Source: Palsa-189 sp963803735 (GTDB lineage: Bacteria > Acidobacteriota > Terriglobia > Acidiferrales > UBA7541). Taken from it: DNA of 64,000 nt. The stretch is from assembly GCA_963803735.1 (NCBI GenBank), contig CAWDNV010000029.1:124001-188000 (forward strand). Reading direction: 5' to 3'. The notes beneath the pieces were generated by a model. The model had not been told where the DNA came from. It worked only from the letters and a program-made list of their open reading frames with translations, and did not search any database. Numbering within the stretch: the first letter of the stretch is position 1; every line of letters begins with the position of its first letter. Position numbers and translations under genes: made by a program. Shown here one piece after another: positions 26,909 through 35,151 of this stretch.

Positions 26909-27658
26909 ATGATGCGCGAAGAATTCAGTCCGTCGACACGGCCAGAATTCGACCGCTTGTGTGTCGTGCTGGTACGGGCGCGAAATCCGCTGAACATTGG
27001 CGCCGCAGCGCGGGCGATGAGCAACTTTGGGTTCGCTCATCTCCGTGTCGTGAATCCTTATGGGCCGGCCTTCCGGAACGCCCCCTCAGCCGTCGGCGCG
27101 GCAGAGGTGCTCGCGACTGCTGAAGCATACGACTGCGTGGCCGAAGCCGTGGCCGACTGCGCGCTCGTTGTGGGCACGACGGCAGTAGGCAAACGCAGCA
27201 TAAAGCACACCATCGCACGGCTGGAGCACGGCGCAGTGCAGGTTCGAAAAGGACTCGCTGGCGGTAATATCGCGTTGCTCTTCGGCTCGGAAAAGACCGG
27301 ACTCAGCAACAAGGATTTCAGCCACTGCCATTGGTTGATGCGCATTCCCACATGCGAAGCGAACATCTCAATGAACCTGGGACAGGCGGTGGCGGTCTGC
27401 CTTTACGAAATCGCTCGCGACGGCACAATCGCGCTGCAGCCAGAAGAGCAATCGCCTCCGCCCAGCGAATTAATCGAGCAGCTCACGACGGTGCTGTTTG
27501 AGGCGTTGCGCACCAGCGGATATCTAAAATCGAAGACCTCCGCTAACACGGAAGCGAAAATACGCCGATGGGCGCGGCGACTGAAGCTCTCCACTGTGGA
27601 TGCCGAGGCGTGGATCGGCATGCTGCGACAGATGACGTGGAAGATGCGGAGGACATAG
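26909..27658 (+). CDS. trmJ: tRNA (cytidine/uridine-2'-O-)-methyltransferase, TrmJ-like
   Basis: 249 residues from the ATG at 26909, close to the usual TrmJ length. The SpoU/SPOUT signature motifs are clear: ARNPLNIGAAARAM (motif 1, with the catalytic Arg), LLFGSEKTGLSN (motif 2, SAM binding) and IPTCEANISMNLGQAVAV (motif 3, the knot). The C-terminal helical extension of TrmJ is present. It methylates the 2'-O of nucleotide 32 in tRNAs. In-frame codons upstream run through the REP-like repeat and are not part of the gene. The ribosome-binding site is weak. Confidence 0.9.
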   Translation: MMREEFSPSTRPEFDRLCVVLVRARNPLNIGAAARAMSNFGFAHLRVVNPYGPAFRNAPSAVGAAEVLATAEAYDCVAEAVADCALVVGTTAVGKRSIKHTIARLEHGAVQVRKGLAGGNIALLFGSEKTGLSNKDFSHCHWLMRIPTCEANISMNLGQAVAVCLYEIARDGTIALQPEEQSPPPSELIEQLTTVLFEALRTSGYLKSKTSANTEAKIRRWARRLKLSTVDAEAWIGMLRQMTWKMRRT

Positions 27659-27755
27659 TAGTGTCGTCGCGTAGGGCGTTCGTAGTGGCTGGCTATGTCC
27701 TCAAAATGTTCAAACATCCCCACCTTCCGCACCTTTAGAGAAAAAAATTTATATC

Positions 27756-27793
27756 AGATGGTGTTGCATCGACCGGTTGAGCTGGCACGGCTT
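27756..27793 (+). repeat. 38-bp repeat, copy 1
   Basis: A 38-bp sequence beginning AGATGGTGTTGCATCGAC and ending GAGCTGGCACGGCTT recurs at 55704-55741 with two mismatches. Here it runs straight into a truncated REP half that carries IS copy 1. It may be an end of another element. Confidence 0.7.
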
Positions 27794-27839
27794 TCCGGAA
27801 AGTGGCTTTTGCCGATTCCCAGTTAGCGAAAATCCCGTT

Positions 27840-28216
27840 CTATAAAAGGGGATGTCAAGAAAAACACTTCCCCGACGACTGGAAGGGATCTTGTCATCCA
27901 GCCCGGCGTTGTTATGAGGCGCTGTGATCTCGCTTTTCCCCAGGTTCATCGTCATTTCGTAGCGACGCCCTTCGGTTTCTGACGCAGACAAGCAGAGTGG
28001 TTGTGCAGTGCCAACCATGGTTCTATCTGAGACTGTTCGCCTATAGCTTTTTCTGGTTGTCCGAGGGGGCATACGGTTTATCGAGAGACTCGATACCCAA
28101 AGCACGCGTTCGGTCTAACGGGATTACGGATACTCACCCTCGAACCAGAGCGTCTGAAGAACCGATAGGCCACCGCTGGAGATGAATCCAGGAATGGGCG
28201 GGCTCTCGACAGACGC
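27840..28216 (-). ncRNA. Predicted bridge/seek RNA region of IS copy 1
   Basis: Noncoding DNA downstream of the transposase. The block from about 27985 to 28145 is nearly invariant between otherwise diverged copies. An opposite-strand open frame that covers it in most copies is broken by a stop in copy 5, so the conservation is not protein-driven. On the transposase strand it contains AATCCCGTT (complement of 28117-28125), identical to the 9 nt at the left junction (27831-27839). 32 nt further along the same RNA is TCGATAAAC (complement of 28076-28084), which could pair with the right flank GTTTATCGGG (29357-29366, 8 of 8 at first). The RNA itself is inferred, not observed. Confidence 0.65.
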
Positions 28217-29284
28217 TCAAGCTGCTTGTTGTTTCAGATGTTCAGCGTCGAAACAGACTCCTTTCTTCCAAACCAGCAGAGTGATCGCCGCAATCTTGCG
28301 CGCCAGGGTGAGCCGCGCCATCGACGGTTTCATTCCTCGGGCAACTAAGCTGGCGTAGAACTCCTGAAATGGGCCAGGTACGACAGCAGCTCGGATCGCC
28401 GCACCCTTGAATATATTTTTCAGATCGTGGTTGTGGTTTGTGTTCAGTCCGCGAATGGCCAGGAGTCTTTTGGAGCGCTTGAGTTGACCCTCGACAAAAC
28501 GGTATTCCCCGCTGCTGTAGGTTTTCAAAGCCAAACCGCTGTAGGCCCAGAGTTGCCGCTTGGTACGAAAGCGATGCGGCGTCTGAATCAAAGCGATCAG
28601 CAAAGCCGCTCGAATGGGTCCGATCGAAGGAATCTGGCGCAGCCACTTCATCGCGCTGTGCTTTCGGCTCTCGGCCAAGAGATCACGCCGCACTTCCTGA
28701 CGCAAAATATCCAGCGCGTCGAACTGCTGGTAGTAGAGCTCGGCACGACGGCGCACGCCGGGCTCTGCGATCTTGCTGAGCCACTCCGAGCGGTAGCGTA
28801 GCGCGTAGACTTGCTGGCCGGCACAGGGAATGGCCCAGCTTCGGTAGAGAGCTTTCAGGCGATTCATCACCCGTGTGAGATCTCGAGTGACGGCTAGGTA
28901 GCTGCGTGCCAACTCCCTCAAAGTTCGTAGGCCATGCTCTCCGTGGTACACCGGTGAGAGGAGCCCAGTCCGCAGCAGATCGGCCAGCTTTCGGGCATCG
29001 ATCCGATCGTTCTTATTGCCCGCTTTCAGCAGGGAGTTTTTGCGCGGGTCGCACACCAGCACCTTCGTGACGTGTGGTTTGAGCAGGTCGTGTAGCCACG
29101 CCGCACAAGTCCCTTCTTCAAAGGCCACGTGTAAGCTTCCACGCAGTCCGTGCACAAACTGGAGGATGGTGGCCGCTTTCGTTTCCAGGATGCATTCCAT
29201 CACCAGCTTACCGGTTGAGTCCATAACCGCTGCGGAGATCGTTGCTTGGTGAACGTCCAGCCCAATGTACTTGGCGTCATTCAC
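28217..29284 (-). CDS. IS110-family transposase (DEDD recombinase), copy 1
   Basis: 355 residues from a GTG start with GGAAGGAG 8 nt upstream. The N-terminal RuvC-like DEDD domain has D10 (YIGLDVHQ), E56/E57 (FEEG), and D93 and D96 (KNDRIDARK). The C-terminal Transposase_20 domain has IPSIGPIRAALLIALIQ (helix-hairpin-helix, about 218-234) and LWAYSGL...TYSSGEY, where Ser257/258 is the candidate nucleophile. By family knowledge these enzymes act with an element-encoded RNA that specifies target and donor. Identical or nearly so to copies 2 and 4. Confidence 0.96.
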   Translation of the reverse strand: MNDAKYIGLDVHQATISAAVMDSTGKLVMECILETKAATILQFVHGLRGSLHVAFEEGTCAAWLHDLLKPHVTKVLVCDPRKNSLLKAGNKNDRIDARKLADLLRTGLLSPVYHGEHGLRTLRELARSYLAVTRDLTRVMNRLKALYRSWAIPCAGQQVYALRYRSEWLSKIAEPGVRRRAELYYQQFDALDILRQEVRRDLLAESRKHSAMKWLRQIPSIGPIRAALLIALIQTPHRFRTKRQLWAYSGLALKTYSSGEYRFVEGQLKRSKRLLAIRGLNTNHNHDLKNIFKGAAIRAAVVPGPFQEFYASLVARGMKPSMARLTLARKIAAITLLVWKKGVCFDAEHLKQQAA

Positions 29285-29509
29285 GAGGGTGCTCCTTCCT
29301 GTAGGTGTTGATGCGAGCGATCAAAACCTACTCTAAGGGGCGCCCTTTTATAATGCGTTTATCGGGCTTGAGTGAGAACAGACTTACCTTGCTGTCCTGC
29401 TGCAACGCTCCCCGCAGGACAATGTTGGTTGGGATACATCGCGTCGCCCCGCTTGATGGAGCCCCTTGACTCTCAATGATCGCAACGTTCTTGGTCCCGT
29501 AGGCTACAA

Positions 29510-31360
29510 TTGAACCAAGAACGAATCGGAACAAATAGACCTTCGGCTCTCAAACGAAAGGCCAAGAACTCGGTTCCTGTGCGTTTTCAGCCTCTACGGA
29601 ATTTGCTCGAATACATTCGGCGTCCCGGTGAGCAATCCGGAACGAAACCCGACATTGGAACGCCGCTGCCGTTATACGCACCCGCAGCGACGGCTCCCGC
29701 AGAACCCCAGAGTGACGTTTCTGCCGAGGAAATCGTGGCGGCCTACCATCAGCGAACTAAGCACCATTACTATCGCTTTGCCGCGTCACGTGATTATCTC
29801 GATTGGGCCACGCAGCCTGATCCGTTCCGCCGCTACGAGGGAGCGCCGCTGATTCACCTCCCTTTCCCCGAGCCAGGGCAAGCACTTCCGTATTGGCAGC
29901 TTCATGTCATCGGCAGCGTAGTGCCAGCCCCGCTTTCGGTTGACTCGGTCTCGTTGTTCCTTCGCTACGCTCTCTCGCTGACCGCTTGGAAATGTGTCGG
30001 CCAAACAACCTGGTCACTTCGCGCCAACCCCTCGAGCGGGAACCTGCACCCAACGGAGGGATATGTTCTCCTGCCCGCCCTCACTGCCATCCACGATTGT
30101 CCCGGCGTCTACCACTACGCACCGAAGGAACACGGTCTGGAGCGCCGGTCAGATATTGATCCTTCGGTCTGGACTGCCCTCATAGCCGGGTTTCCGAGCT
30201 GCCTATTTCTCGTGGGGCTCTCGTCCATTTTTTGGCGAGAGGCCTGGAAATACGGGGAGCGCGCGTTCCGCTATTGCCAACACGACGTCGGCCATGCCCT
30301 TGGGACGCTGCGTTTGGCGGCTGCTGCACTGGGCTGGAAACTCTTTCTCCTCGACCGTGCGGACCCTGCGTTTACGTCGCGGCTTCTCGGACTTGACCGT
30401 GACAACGACTACGTTGGGGCAGAGCGAGAACATCCCGAACTGCTGGCAGTTGTCGTCCGGGACAGCGGGGCTACAAACCAGGGCATATGCTTGTCCAACG
30501 CGATGTTAGAGGAAGAAGCCGCCTCACGATGGTACGGCAGCGCCAATGTACTGAGTCCCGAACACGGCGTCGACTGGCCGGTGATCGAACAGGTGGCTGC
30601 AGCTACCGCGGGTCCGACGGTCGCGATTGATGAAGATTTCTCAGGGTTCCCTTCGGAAGACGAACTCTTTGAGCCGCCAGTCCGATCCGGTGCCTCCACT
30701 GCAGAAAAGGTCATCTTAGGGCGCAGAAGTGCGGTGAGCATGGACGGATCCACTACAATTTCAGCGGCGACGTTCTTCAGGATGTTGGCTCGTCTCGTGC
30801 CCACACGAGACCGGCGGTCCATACCTTGGGATTCTATTTCCTGGCGACCACGAATCCACCTGGCGCTCTTCGTACACCGGGTGGACGACCTCTCTCCTGG
30901 TCTTTACGCGCTTGCTCGTGACCCGGACAAGGTTGAGCCACTTCGGCAGGCGATGCGGCGCGAGTTCCTGTGGAGCCGCCCTCAATCATGCCCGCATGGG
31001 CTCCCGCTGTATCTGCTCCAAGAAGGGGACTTCCGTGCTCTGGCCGCCAACGTGTCCTGTGGTCAAAGCATCGCCGGAGACGGGGCTTTCAGCCTAGGGA
31101 TGATCGTCGACTACCAGGCCAGCCTAGCTGTCTACGGTGCTCCGTTCTACCGAAATCTCTTTTGGGAGGCAGGTCTCATGGGCCAGGTGCTGTACCTTGA
31201 AGCTGAAGAGGCAGGGATTCGTTCGACCGGGATCGGCTGTTACTTCGATGATTCCGTTCACGATGTTTTTGGCATCTCTTCACGAGACTGGCAAAGCTTC
31301 TACCACTTTACTGTGGGTGGTCCCGTCGAGGACAGCCGCCTCACAACACTACCAGCGTAG
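29510..31360 (+). CDS. SagB-type double nitroreductase-domain dehydrogenase
   Basis: 616 residues with two nitroreductase (FMN-binding) domains in tandem. The first has TTWSLRANPSSGNLHPTEGYV and a later YCQHDVGHALGTLRLAAAALGW; the second has ILGRRSAVSMDGSTTISAATF and AFSLGMIVDYQASLAVYGA with YRNLFWEAGLMGQVLYLEAEEAG. This arrangement is that of SagB/ThcOx-like azoline dehydrogenases and related uncharacterised proteins. No peptide-precursor or cyclodehydratase gene is near, so a RiPP role is not supported here. The start is uncertain: only TTG at 29510 or later GTG codons are available, possibly because the IS 150 bp upstream altered the 5' region. Confidence 0.82.
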   Translation: MNQERIGTNRPSALKRKAKNSVPVRFQPLRNLLEYIRRPGEQSGTKPDIGTPLPLYAPAATAPAEPQSDVSAEEIVAAYHQRTKHHYYRFAASRDYLDWATQPDPFRRYEGAPLIHLPFPEPGQALPYWQLHVIGSVVPAPLSVDSVSLFLRYALSLTAWKCVGQTTWSLRANPSSGNLHPTEGYVLLPALTAIHDCPGVYHYAPKEHGLERRSDIDPSVWTALIAGFPSCLFLVGLSSIFWREAWKYGERAFRYCQHDVGHALGTLRLAAAALGWKLFLLDRADPAFTSRLLGLDRDNDYVGAEREHPELLAVVVRDSGATNQGICLSNAMLEEEAASRWYGSANVLSPEHGVDWPVIEQVAAATAGPTVAIDEDFSGFPSEDELFEPPVRSGASTAEKVILGRRSAVSMDGSTTISAATFFRMLARLVPTRDRRSIPWDSISWRPRIHLALFVHRVDDLSPGLYALARDPDKVEPLRQAMRREFLWSRPQSCPHGLPLYLLQEGDFRALAANVSCGQSIAGDGAFSLGMIVDYQASLAVYGAPFYRNLFWEAGLMGQVLYLEAEEAGIRSTGIGCYFDDSVHDVFGISSRDWQSFYHFTVGGPVEDSRLTTLPA

Positions 31361-31444
31361 AAGATCGAAACAAATCGATCGGAACAGACGCTTCGAATAG
31401 ACAACGCTACCCCGGGAGTCATCGCTCAGTGTCTCTCAAGACCA

Positions 31445-31481
31445 GCCAACTCCCGATAAGTCGGTTTTTCGGAAACTGGCT
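31445..31481 (+). repeat. REP-like repeat unit (solo)
   Basis: Contains CCAACTCCCGATAAGTCGG, then a CGGAAACTGGC end and a T-run. Same family as 26824-26860; located between two convergent genes. Confidence 0.8.
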
Positions 31482-31543
31482 TTTTGACCGTCTAACGGGC
31501 CGACCTTCAGATTACAACGCACGGATGTTTTGTTTCGCTGACT

Positions 31544-31744
31544 TCAGTTGCTCTTGGGATTGAGCCTTTCGGGGATGACGCCAAAGCAACCGGTGAAGTC
31601 AGACTCCAAGTCGCGGTAACCGTCCGAGGCGCAACCGAGTTCAGAGGCAACCTGGGACCAGAACGCTATTGCGCAGCTGACTTCCTCCCACGTTGCGAGG
31701 CGATCCAACCCGACCCAGTTGTCTTCTACGCTGAAGTTCTTCAT
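31544..31744 (-). CDS. Small hypothetical protein (66 aa)
   Basis: The ATG at 31744 has an excellent site GGAGG 6 nt upstream, so this start is preferred to earlier in-frame ones. The product begins MKNFSVEDNWVGLDRLATWEE and is acidic and soluble with two Cys. No family recognised. Confidence 0.5.
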   Translation of the reverse strand: MKNFSVEDNWVGLDRLATWEEVSCAIAFWSQVASELGCASDGYRDLESDFTGCFGVIPERLNPKSN

Positions 31745-32030
31745 TAGGCCCTCCGAACTTGGCTTCATCGAACGTGCCCTTACGCCTCTATTTTCTTTGG
31801 CTCGTAACACCTTAGAGGAATCGAAAACGCACGTCTGTCCGCACTAGGACATGTTGCACGGATATTCAATATTGGAGCTTGTCCCCTTCTGCGATGCGAA
31901 TGTGTCGTAGAGGACAGAAATCTATCCTCATCTCCTTGAGCATAGTGGGCGGTTCCGAAGGTCGTCCTTAAGTGCGGCGCGGCTGAGTATCGCGCTCAAC
32001 CAAGGGCGTCTGTGAACTGCGGTGGGCGAT

Positions 32031-32663
32031 ATGGTGCTCTCAAATCAGAAACGTGTCGGCTTCGCGACAATCGCGATTGTTGCGACGATGTTTATCGTGA
32101 CGCGTGCGCAAGTGCCGACTCCTGTTACGAGTGGGACAAGGCACGCCTTCGCGCAGAAGCTTAGCTTAGAAGGAGTGCCCGTCTTCGCTCAAGTCACGCC
32201 GACGCTGTATCGAGGAGCCCAGCCAACAGATGTAGGATTCCGTAACCTCGCAGAGATGGGCGTCAAAATCGTTGTAGACCAGCGCGGATCAAGAAGCGAG
32301 CAGGAGCAAGTGACGAAGCTCGGGATGCAGTATGTCGCAATACCCTGGCACTGTCCTTTCCCTGAAGATACAGTTTTCGCACGTTTCCTCAAGCTGCTTC
32401 GTGACAACCCGGACACAAAGGTTTTCGTACACTGCCTTAGCGGTGAGGACCGCACTGGAATGGAGATCGCCGCTTATCGGATGGCCGAACAGAGCTGGAG
32501 TGCCGAGGAGGCCAAGCAGGAGATGGAGGCATTTGGGTTCTCGCGTACTCACAGCTGGAGGTGTCCCAGCCTGTCATCCTACGAGCAACGATTTCCTCAG
32601 CGATTCAAGGAAAGTCCTGCGTTCCAAGACCTCCGCGCTTCCGAAAACAGCTCCAAACAATAA
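32031..32663 (+). CDS. Secreted dual-specificity/tyrosine phosphatase-like protein
   Basis: 210 residues from the ATG at 32031. A signal peptide (VGFATIAIVATMFIVTRAQ) precedes a cysteine phosphatase domain: LYRGAQPTDVGFRNLAEMGVK, IVVDQRGS, and the P-loop VHCLSGEDRTG with catalytic Cys135 and Arg141 (Cx5R). This type is common among bacterial DSP/PTP-like proteins of unknown substrate, often exported. It stands alone between IS elements. Confidence 0.85.
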   Translation: MVLSNQKRVGFATIAIVATMFIVTRAQVPTPVTSGTRHAFAQKLSLEGVPVFAQVTPTLYRGAQPTDVGFRNLAEMGVKIVVDQRGSRSEQEQVTKLGMQYVAIPWHCPFPEDTVFARFLKLLRDNPDTKVFVHCLSGEDRTGMEIAAYRMAEQSWSAEEAKQEMEAFGFSRTHSWRCPSLSSYEQRFPQRFKESPAFQDLRASENSSKQ

Positions 32664-33112
32664 CTTGGATGGTGCAGGATATGCTGGGATTGCTCGTTCA
32701 GGTCAACTCATTTGTCTCCAAGTGAAAAGATATCCATGTTCTGGTTTTTCTAACATCGAGCGCCTGTATTTCCAGGTCCATGTTCGTGGTCAATCTATGG
32801 TCATTTTGGAGGGGTTGTTTCGGTTCCAAGCGCTGCCAAATCAACGAATAGAGTTCTTCTACACTCAAAGGTTCCCAATAATTCGAGTTAAGCTGTTTGC
32901 AACTCCAAAAAGCTGAATCTCGGTGTTCTCGGAAGGTGTCAAATGGCCTCTATGCGAGGCTACCGCGAGCTTTTCGTGATTCAGGTGCGTATCTGTGTCG
33001 ATGTAGACAGATATGCATTTTCGATTCCCCTACCATGTCAACGTTCCGAAGAAAATAGAAGCGCTAAGGGGACAATCGATGAAGAGATGAAATAAAGGGC
33101 ACGCTTCACGAC
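32664..33112. other. Intergenic, nothing assigned
   Basis: About 450 bp. One plus-strand frame continues for some 80 codons to 32916 but has no start of its own and no family; it is not called. Confidence 0.4.
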
Positions 33113-33316
33113 TTGAAGAGAAAGGTAAAAGAGAAGGCGGGACAACTAGTGATCGATTCCTACCTACAAGCCGAAGGTCATGCGGAAACGAGGAAGGTCC
33201 AAAGGGGAATCGCAAAAACGGCTGAGATGCTGACGAATTTGCACCGGACTTGGGTAAGGAATAAGGGATCATTACCGGGTAGATATCTGAAAAGGCTTAC
33301 GCTTAGCGATTATTAA
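33113..33316 (+). CDS. Small CsbD-like stress protein, uncertain
   Basis: 67 residues from a TTG start. The N-terminal half (KRKVKEKAGQLVIDSYLQAE followed by GHAE...KVQRG) loosely matches the CsbD pattern of Lys-rich repeats, G-(K/Q)-x-x-(G/I)-D, LxAEGxA. The C-terminal half does not. The start codon is poor and no good ribosome-binding site is visible, so it may be decayed. Confidence 0.35.
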   Translation: MKRKVKEKAGQLVIDSYLQAEGHAETRKVQRGIAKTAEMLTNLHRTWVRNKGSLPGRYLKRLTLSDY

Positions 33317-33333
33317 AAGTGAGGAGGTCAACG

Positions 33334-33405
33334 ATGTTTGGATACGGAGTGCTGTGCACGATATTGTTTATCTGTTTGATCGTTTGGCCTGTTCAGAGAG
33401 TGTGA
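33334..33405 (+). CDS. Very small membrane peptide (23 aa)
   Basis: The ATG at 33334 follows GAGGAGG with 6 nt spacing, one of the best translation starts in the window. The product MFGYGVLCTILFICLIVWPV plus three residues is a single hydrophobic helix. It follows the CsbD-like frame by 17 bp. Function unknown; accepted on the start signal and composition only. Confidence 0.4.
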   Translation: MFGYGVLCTILFICLIVWPVQRV

Positions 33406-33543
33406 TGGAGAACGTCAGTTCAGATGAAAGTTGCATCGGGTTACGGAGCGCATTAGTCCACGCAGTGGCTGGATTTGGAACGGCTCAAGGTTCTTTCTTT
33501 TCCTTTCAATTCGGCTTCAGCAATGACCGGCACTAGCAGGGGC

Positions 33544-33582
33544 GGCTAACTCCCGATAAGTCCTGCTGGAATCTGGCTTTTT
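33544..33582 (+). repeat. REP-like repeat unit (solo, degenerate)
   Basis: Contains CTAACTCCCGATAAGTC, then a diverged middle and a TCTGGCTTTTT end. Same family as 31445-31481. Confidence 0.7.
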
Positions 33583-33634
33583 ACCTCCCCAAGCAGCAGT
33601 GGAACAATGGCAGGAAGCACAACAGGAGAGCGAA

Positions 33635-34156
33635 ATGTCAACTACTTCATCGACGATCCCGCCAGACAACCCTAAACGCAATCTCACGCTGGCGCAACCT
33701 GACAACCTCCCTCACATCGGTTTGGTCGGCGATACCTACACCATCACCGTGACGGGCGAGCAGACCGATGAACGCTTCTGCGTAATTGATATGCATATCC
33801 CGCCAGATGGCGGGCCTCCACCGCATCGGCACGACTTCGAGGAGACCTTTATCCTGCTCGAAGGTGAGATGGAAGCAACCTTCCGGGGCAAGAAGTCGGT
33901 GGTGCGCCCTGGCACCACACTGAATATTCCCGCCAATGCTCCGCATCAGTTTCACAACGCTTCCACTAGGCCGGTACGCATGCTCTGTATCTGCTCTCCA
34001 GCAGGACAGGAGAAATTCTTCATGGAGGTCGGGGTGCCTGTCGGTACGCGTACAACGCCCCCGCCGAAGCTAGACGAAAAAGAGCAGGCCGCATTCATGG
34101 AGAAAGTGAAGGCGCTCGCACCCAAGTACCACACTGAACTACTAAGAGAGGCATAG
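33635..34156 (+). CDS. Cupin-domain protein
   Basis: 173 residues; the start at 33635 follows AGGAG with 6 nt spacing. A single conserved cupin: PPPHRHDFEETFILLEGEM (motif 1, with the two His and Glu metal ligands) and VVRPGTTLNIPANAPHQFHN (motif 2, with the last His). A C-terminal helical tail follows. No signal peptide, so cytoplasmic. Substrate unknown; such proteins are often metal-dependent dioxygenase-like or sugar-binding. Confidence 0.85.
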   Translation: MSTTSSTIPPDNPKRNLTLAQPDNLPHIGLVGDTYTITVTGEQTDERFCVIDMHIPPDGGPPPHRHDFEETFILLEGEMEATFRGKKSVVRPGTTLNIPANAPHQFHNASTRPVRMLCICSPAGQEKFFMEVGVPVGTRTTPPPKLDEKEQAAFMEKVKALAPKYHTELLREA

Positions 34157-34226
34157 CCGGGCGAAGTGTTTAATCACCGCCCTCTATCTCGGATAGGGTC
34201 TGATAAGTTGACTGGTCGCCGGAGCA

Positions 34227-34716
34227 GATTTCTGGATGGCTGAAGAATCAGTATCCACAGGACGGAAGCCTGCGCGTGTCACACGAAACCATCTATCGGA
34301 GTCTGTTCATACAAGCGCGGGGAGCGCTGAAACAGGAACTGGTGCGGCATCTGCGTTCGCAAGCGGCGGATCCGCCGCTCGCGGCACTCCCGTGATAGCG
34401 GACATCACCGTGGTCAAGTCGTCGATGCCATCTCCATCCGGGAAAGGCCTGCGGAGGTCGAGGACCGCGCCGTTCCCGGGCATTGGGAGGGCGATCTGTT
34501 AAGCGGCGCGCACAACAGTCACGTGGCCACCTTGGTGGAGCGCCGTTCGCGCTTTGTCATGCTGGTCAAGGTGCCCAGCAAGGAGACGGCGACGGTGGTC
34601 GCCGCTCTGAGCCAGCACGTCCGTCAGCTTCCGGCGACGCTGCGGCGCTCGTTGACCTGGGACCGCGGGCTGGAGATGGCCCAGCACCAGAGCTTCACCG
34701 TCGCCACGGATGTGAA
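34227..34716 (+). pseudogene. IS30-family transposase fragment
   Basis: Frame pieces read WLKNQYPQDGSLRVSHETIY, then RSLFIQARGALKQELVRHLR, then (after a frameshift) VPGHWEGDLLSG, VATLVERRSRFVMLVKV and LTWDRGLEMAQHQSF. These are consecutive conserved parts of IS30 transposases, up to the second catalytic Asp region. The N-terminal HTH and the C-terminal end are missing, and the sequence ends abruptly at the REP-like repeat that carries IS copy 2. Confidence 0.85.
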
Positions 34717-34774
34717 GGTTTTCTCTTATCGGTAACTGGCTTTTGTCCGATTCCCACATTCCGATAATCCCGTT

Positions 34775-35151
34775 CTATAAAAGGGGATGTCAAGAAAAAC
34801 ACTTCCCCGACGACTGGAAGGGATCTTGTCATCCAGCCCGGCGTTGTAATGAGGCGCTGTGATCTCGCTTTTCCCCAGGTTCATCGTCATTTCGTAGCGA
34901 CGCCCTTCGGTTTCTGACGCAGACAAGCAGAGTGGTTGTGCAGTGCCAACCATGGTTCTATCTGAGACTGTTCGCCTATAGCTTTTTCTGGTTGTCCGAG
35001 GGGGCATACGGTTTATCGAGAGACTCGATACCCAAAGCACGCGTTCGGTCTAACGGGATTACGGATACTCACCCTCGAACCAGAGCGTCTGAAGAACCGA
35101 TAGGCCACCGCTGGAGATGAATCCAGGAATGGGCGGGCTCTCCACAGACGC
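34775..35151 (-). ncRNA. Predicted bridge/seek RNA region of IS copy 2
   Basis: Same as in copy 1; guide-like segment complementary to 35052-35060. Here the match to the actual left flank extends to 10 nt (TAATCCCGTT). Confidence 0.6.

Larger units (their letters stand above)
27840..29359 (-). mobile_element. IS110-family element, copy 1 (IS1111-like)
   Basis: About 1520 bp. Subterminal inverted repeats TATAAAAGGG lie near both ends. The trinucleotide GTT occurs at both junctions (27837-27839 and 29357-29359), as expected for a recombinase that exchanges a short core rather than making a target duplication. One GTG-started transposase gene (minus strand) occupies most of it, with about 375 bp of noncoding DNA downstream of the gene and only about 75 bp upstream. 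This is the IS1111-group layout. The flanks (27804-27839 and 29360-29372) reconstitute one REP-like unit with the IS in its hairpin loop. Confidence 0.92.

Noticed and set aside
27749..28105. Minus-strand frame reading out of the IS left end into flanking DNA (recurs at each copy)
   Set aside because: It crosses the IS junction and its end differs at each site; no start signal. Chance frame.
27997..28185. Open frame of 62 codons on the strand opposite the IS transposase, repeated in most copies
   Set aside because: In divergent copy 5 the frame is broken by a stop while the nucleotides around it stay conserved, and in copy 3 the frame runs differently. Conservation is better explained by a structured RNA.
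29466..29510. TTGACT and TACAAT as a promoter for the SagB-like gene
   Set aside because: Spacing of 33 bp is far too long for a sigma-70 promoter.
29510..31360. RiPP (thiazole/oxazole peptide) cluster around the SagB-type dehydrogenase
   Set aside because: No precursor peptide, SagC/SagD cyclodehydratase or transporter nearby; the gene is isolated between an IS and unrelated genes.
32332..32916. Plus-strand frame of 194 codons
   Set aside because: First part overlaps the phosphatase gene in another frame; the remainder has no start of its own and no family.
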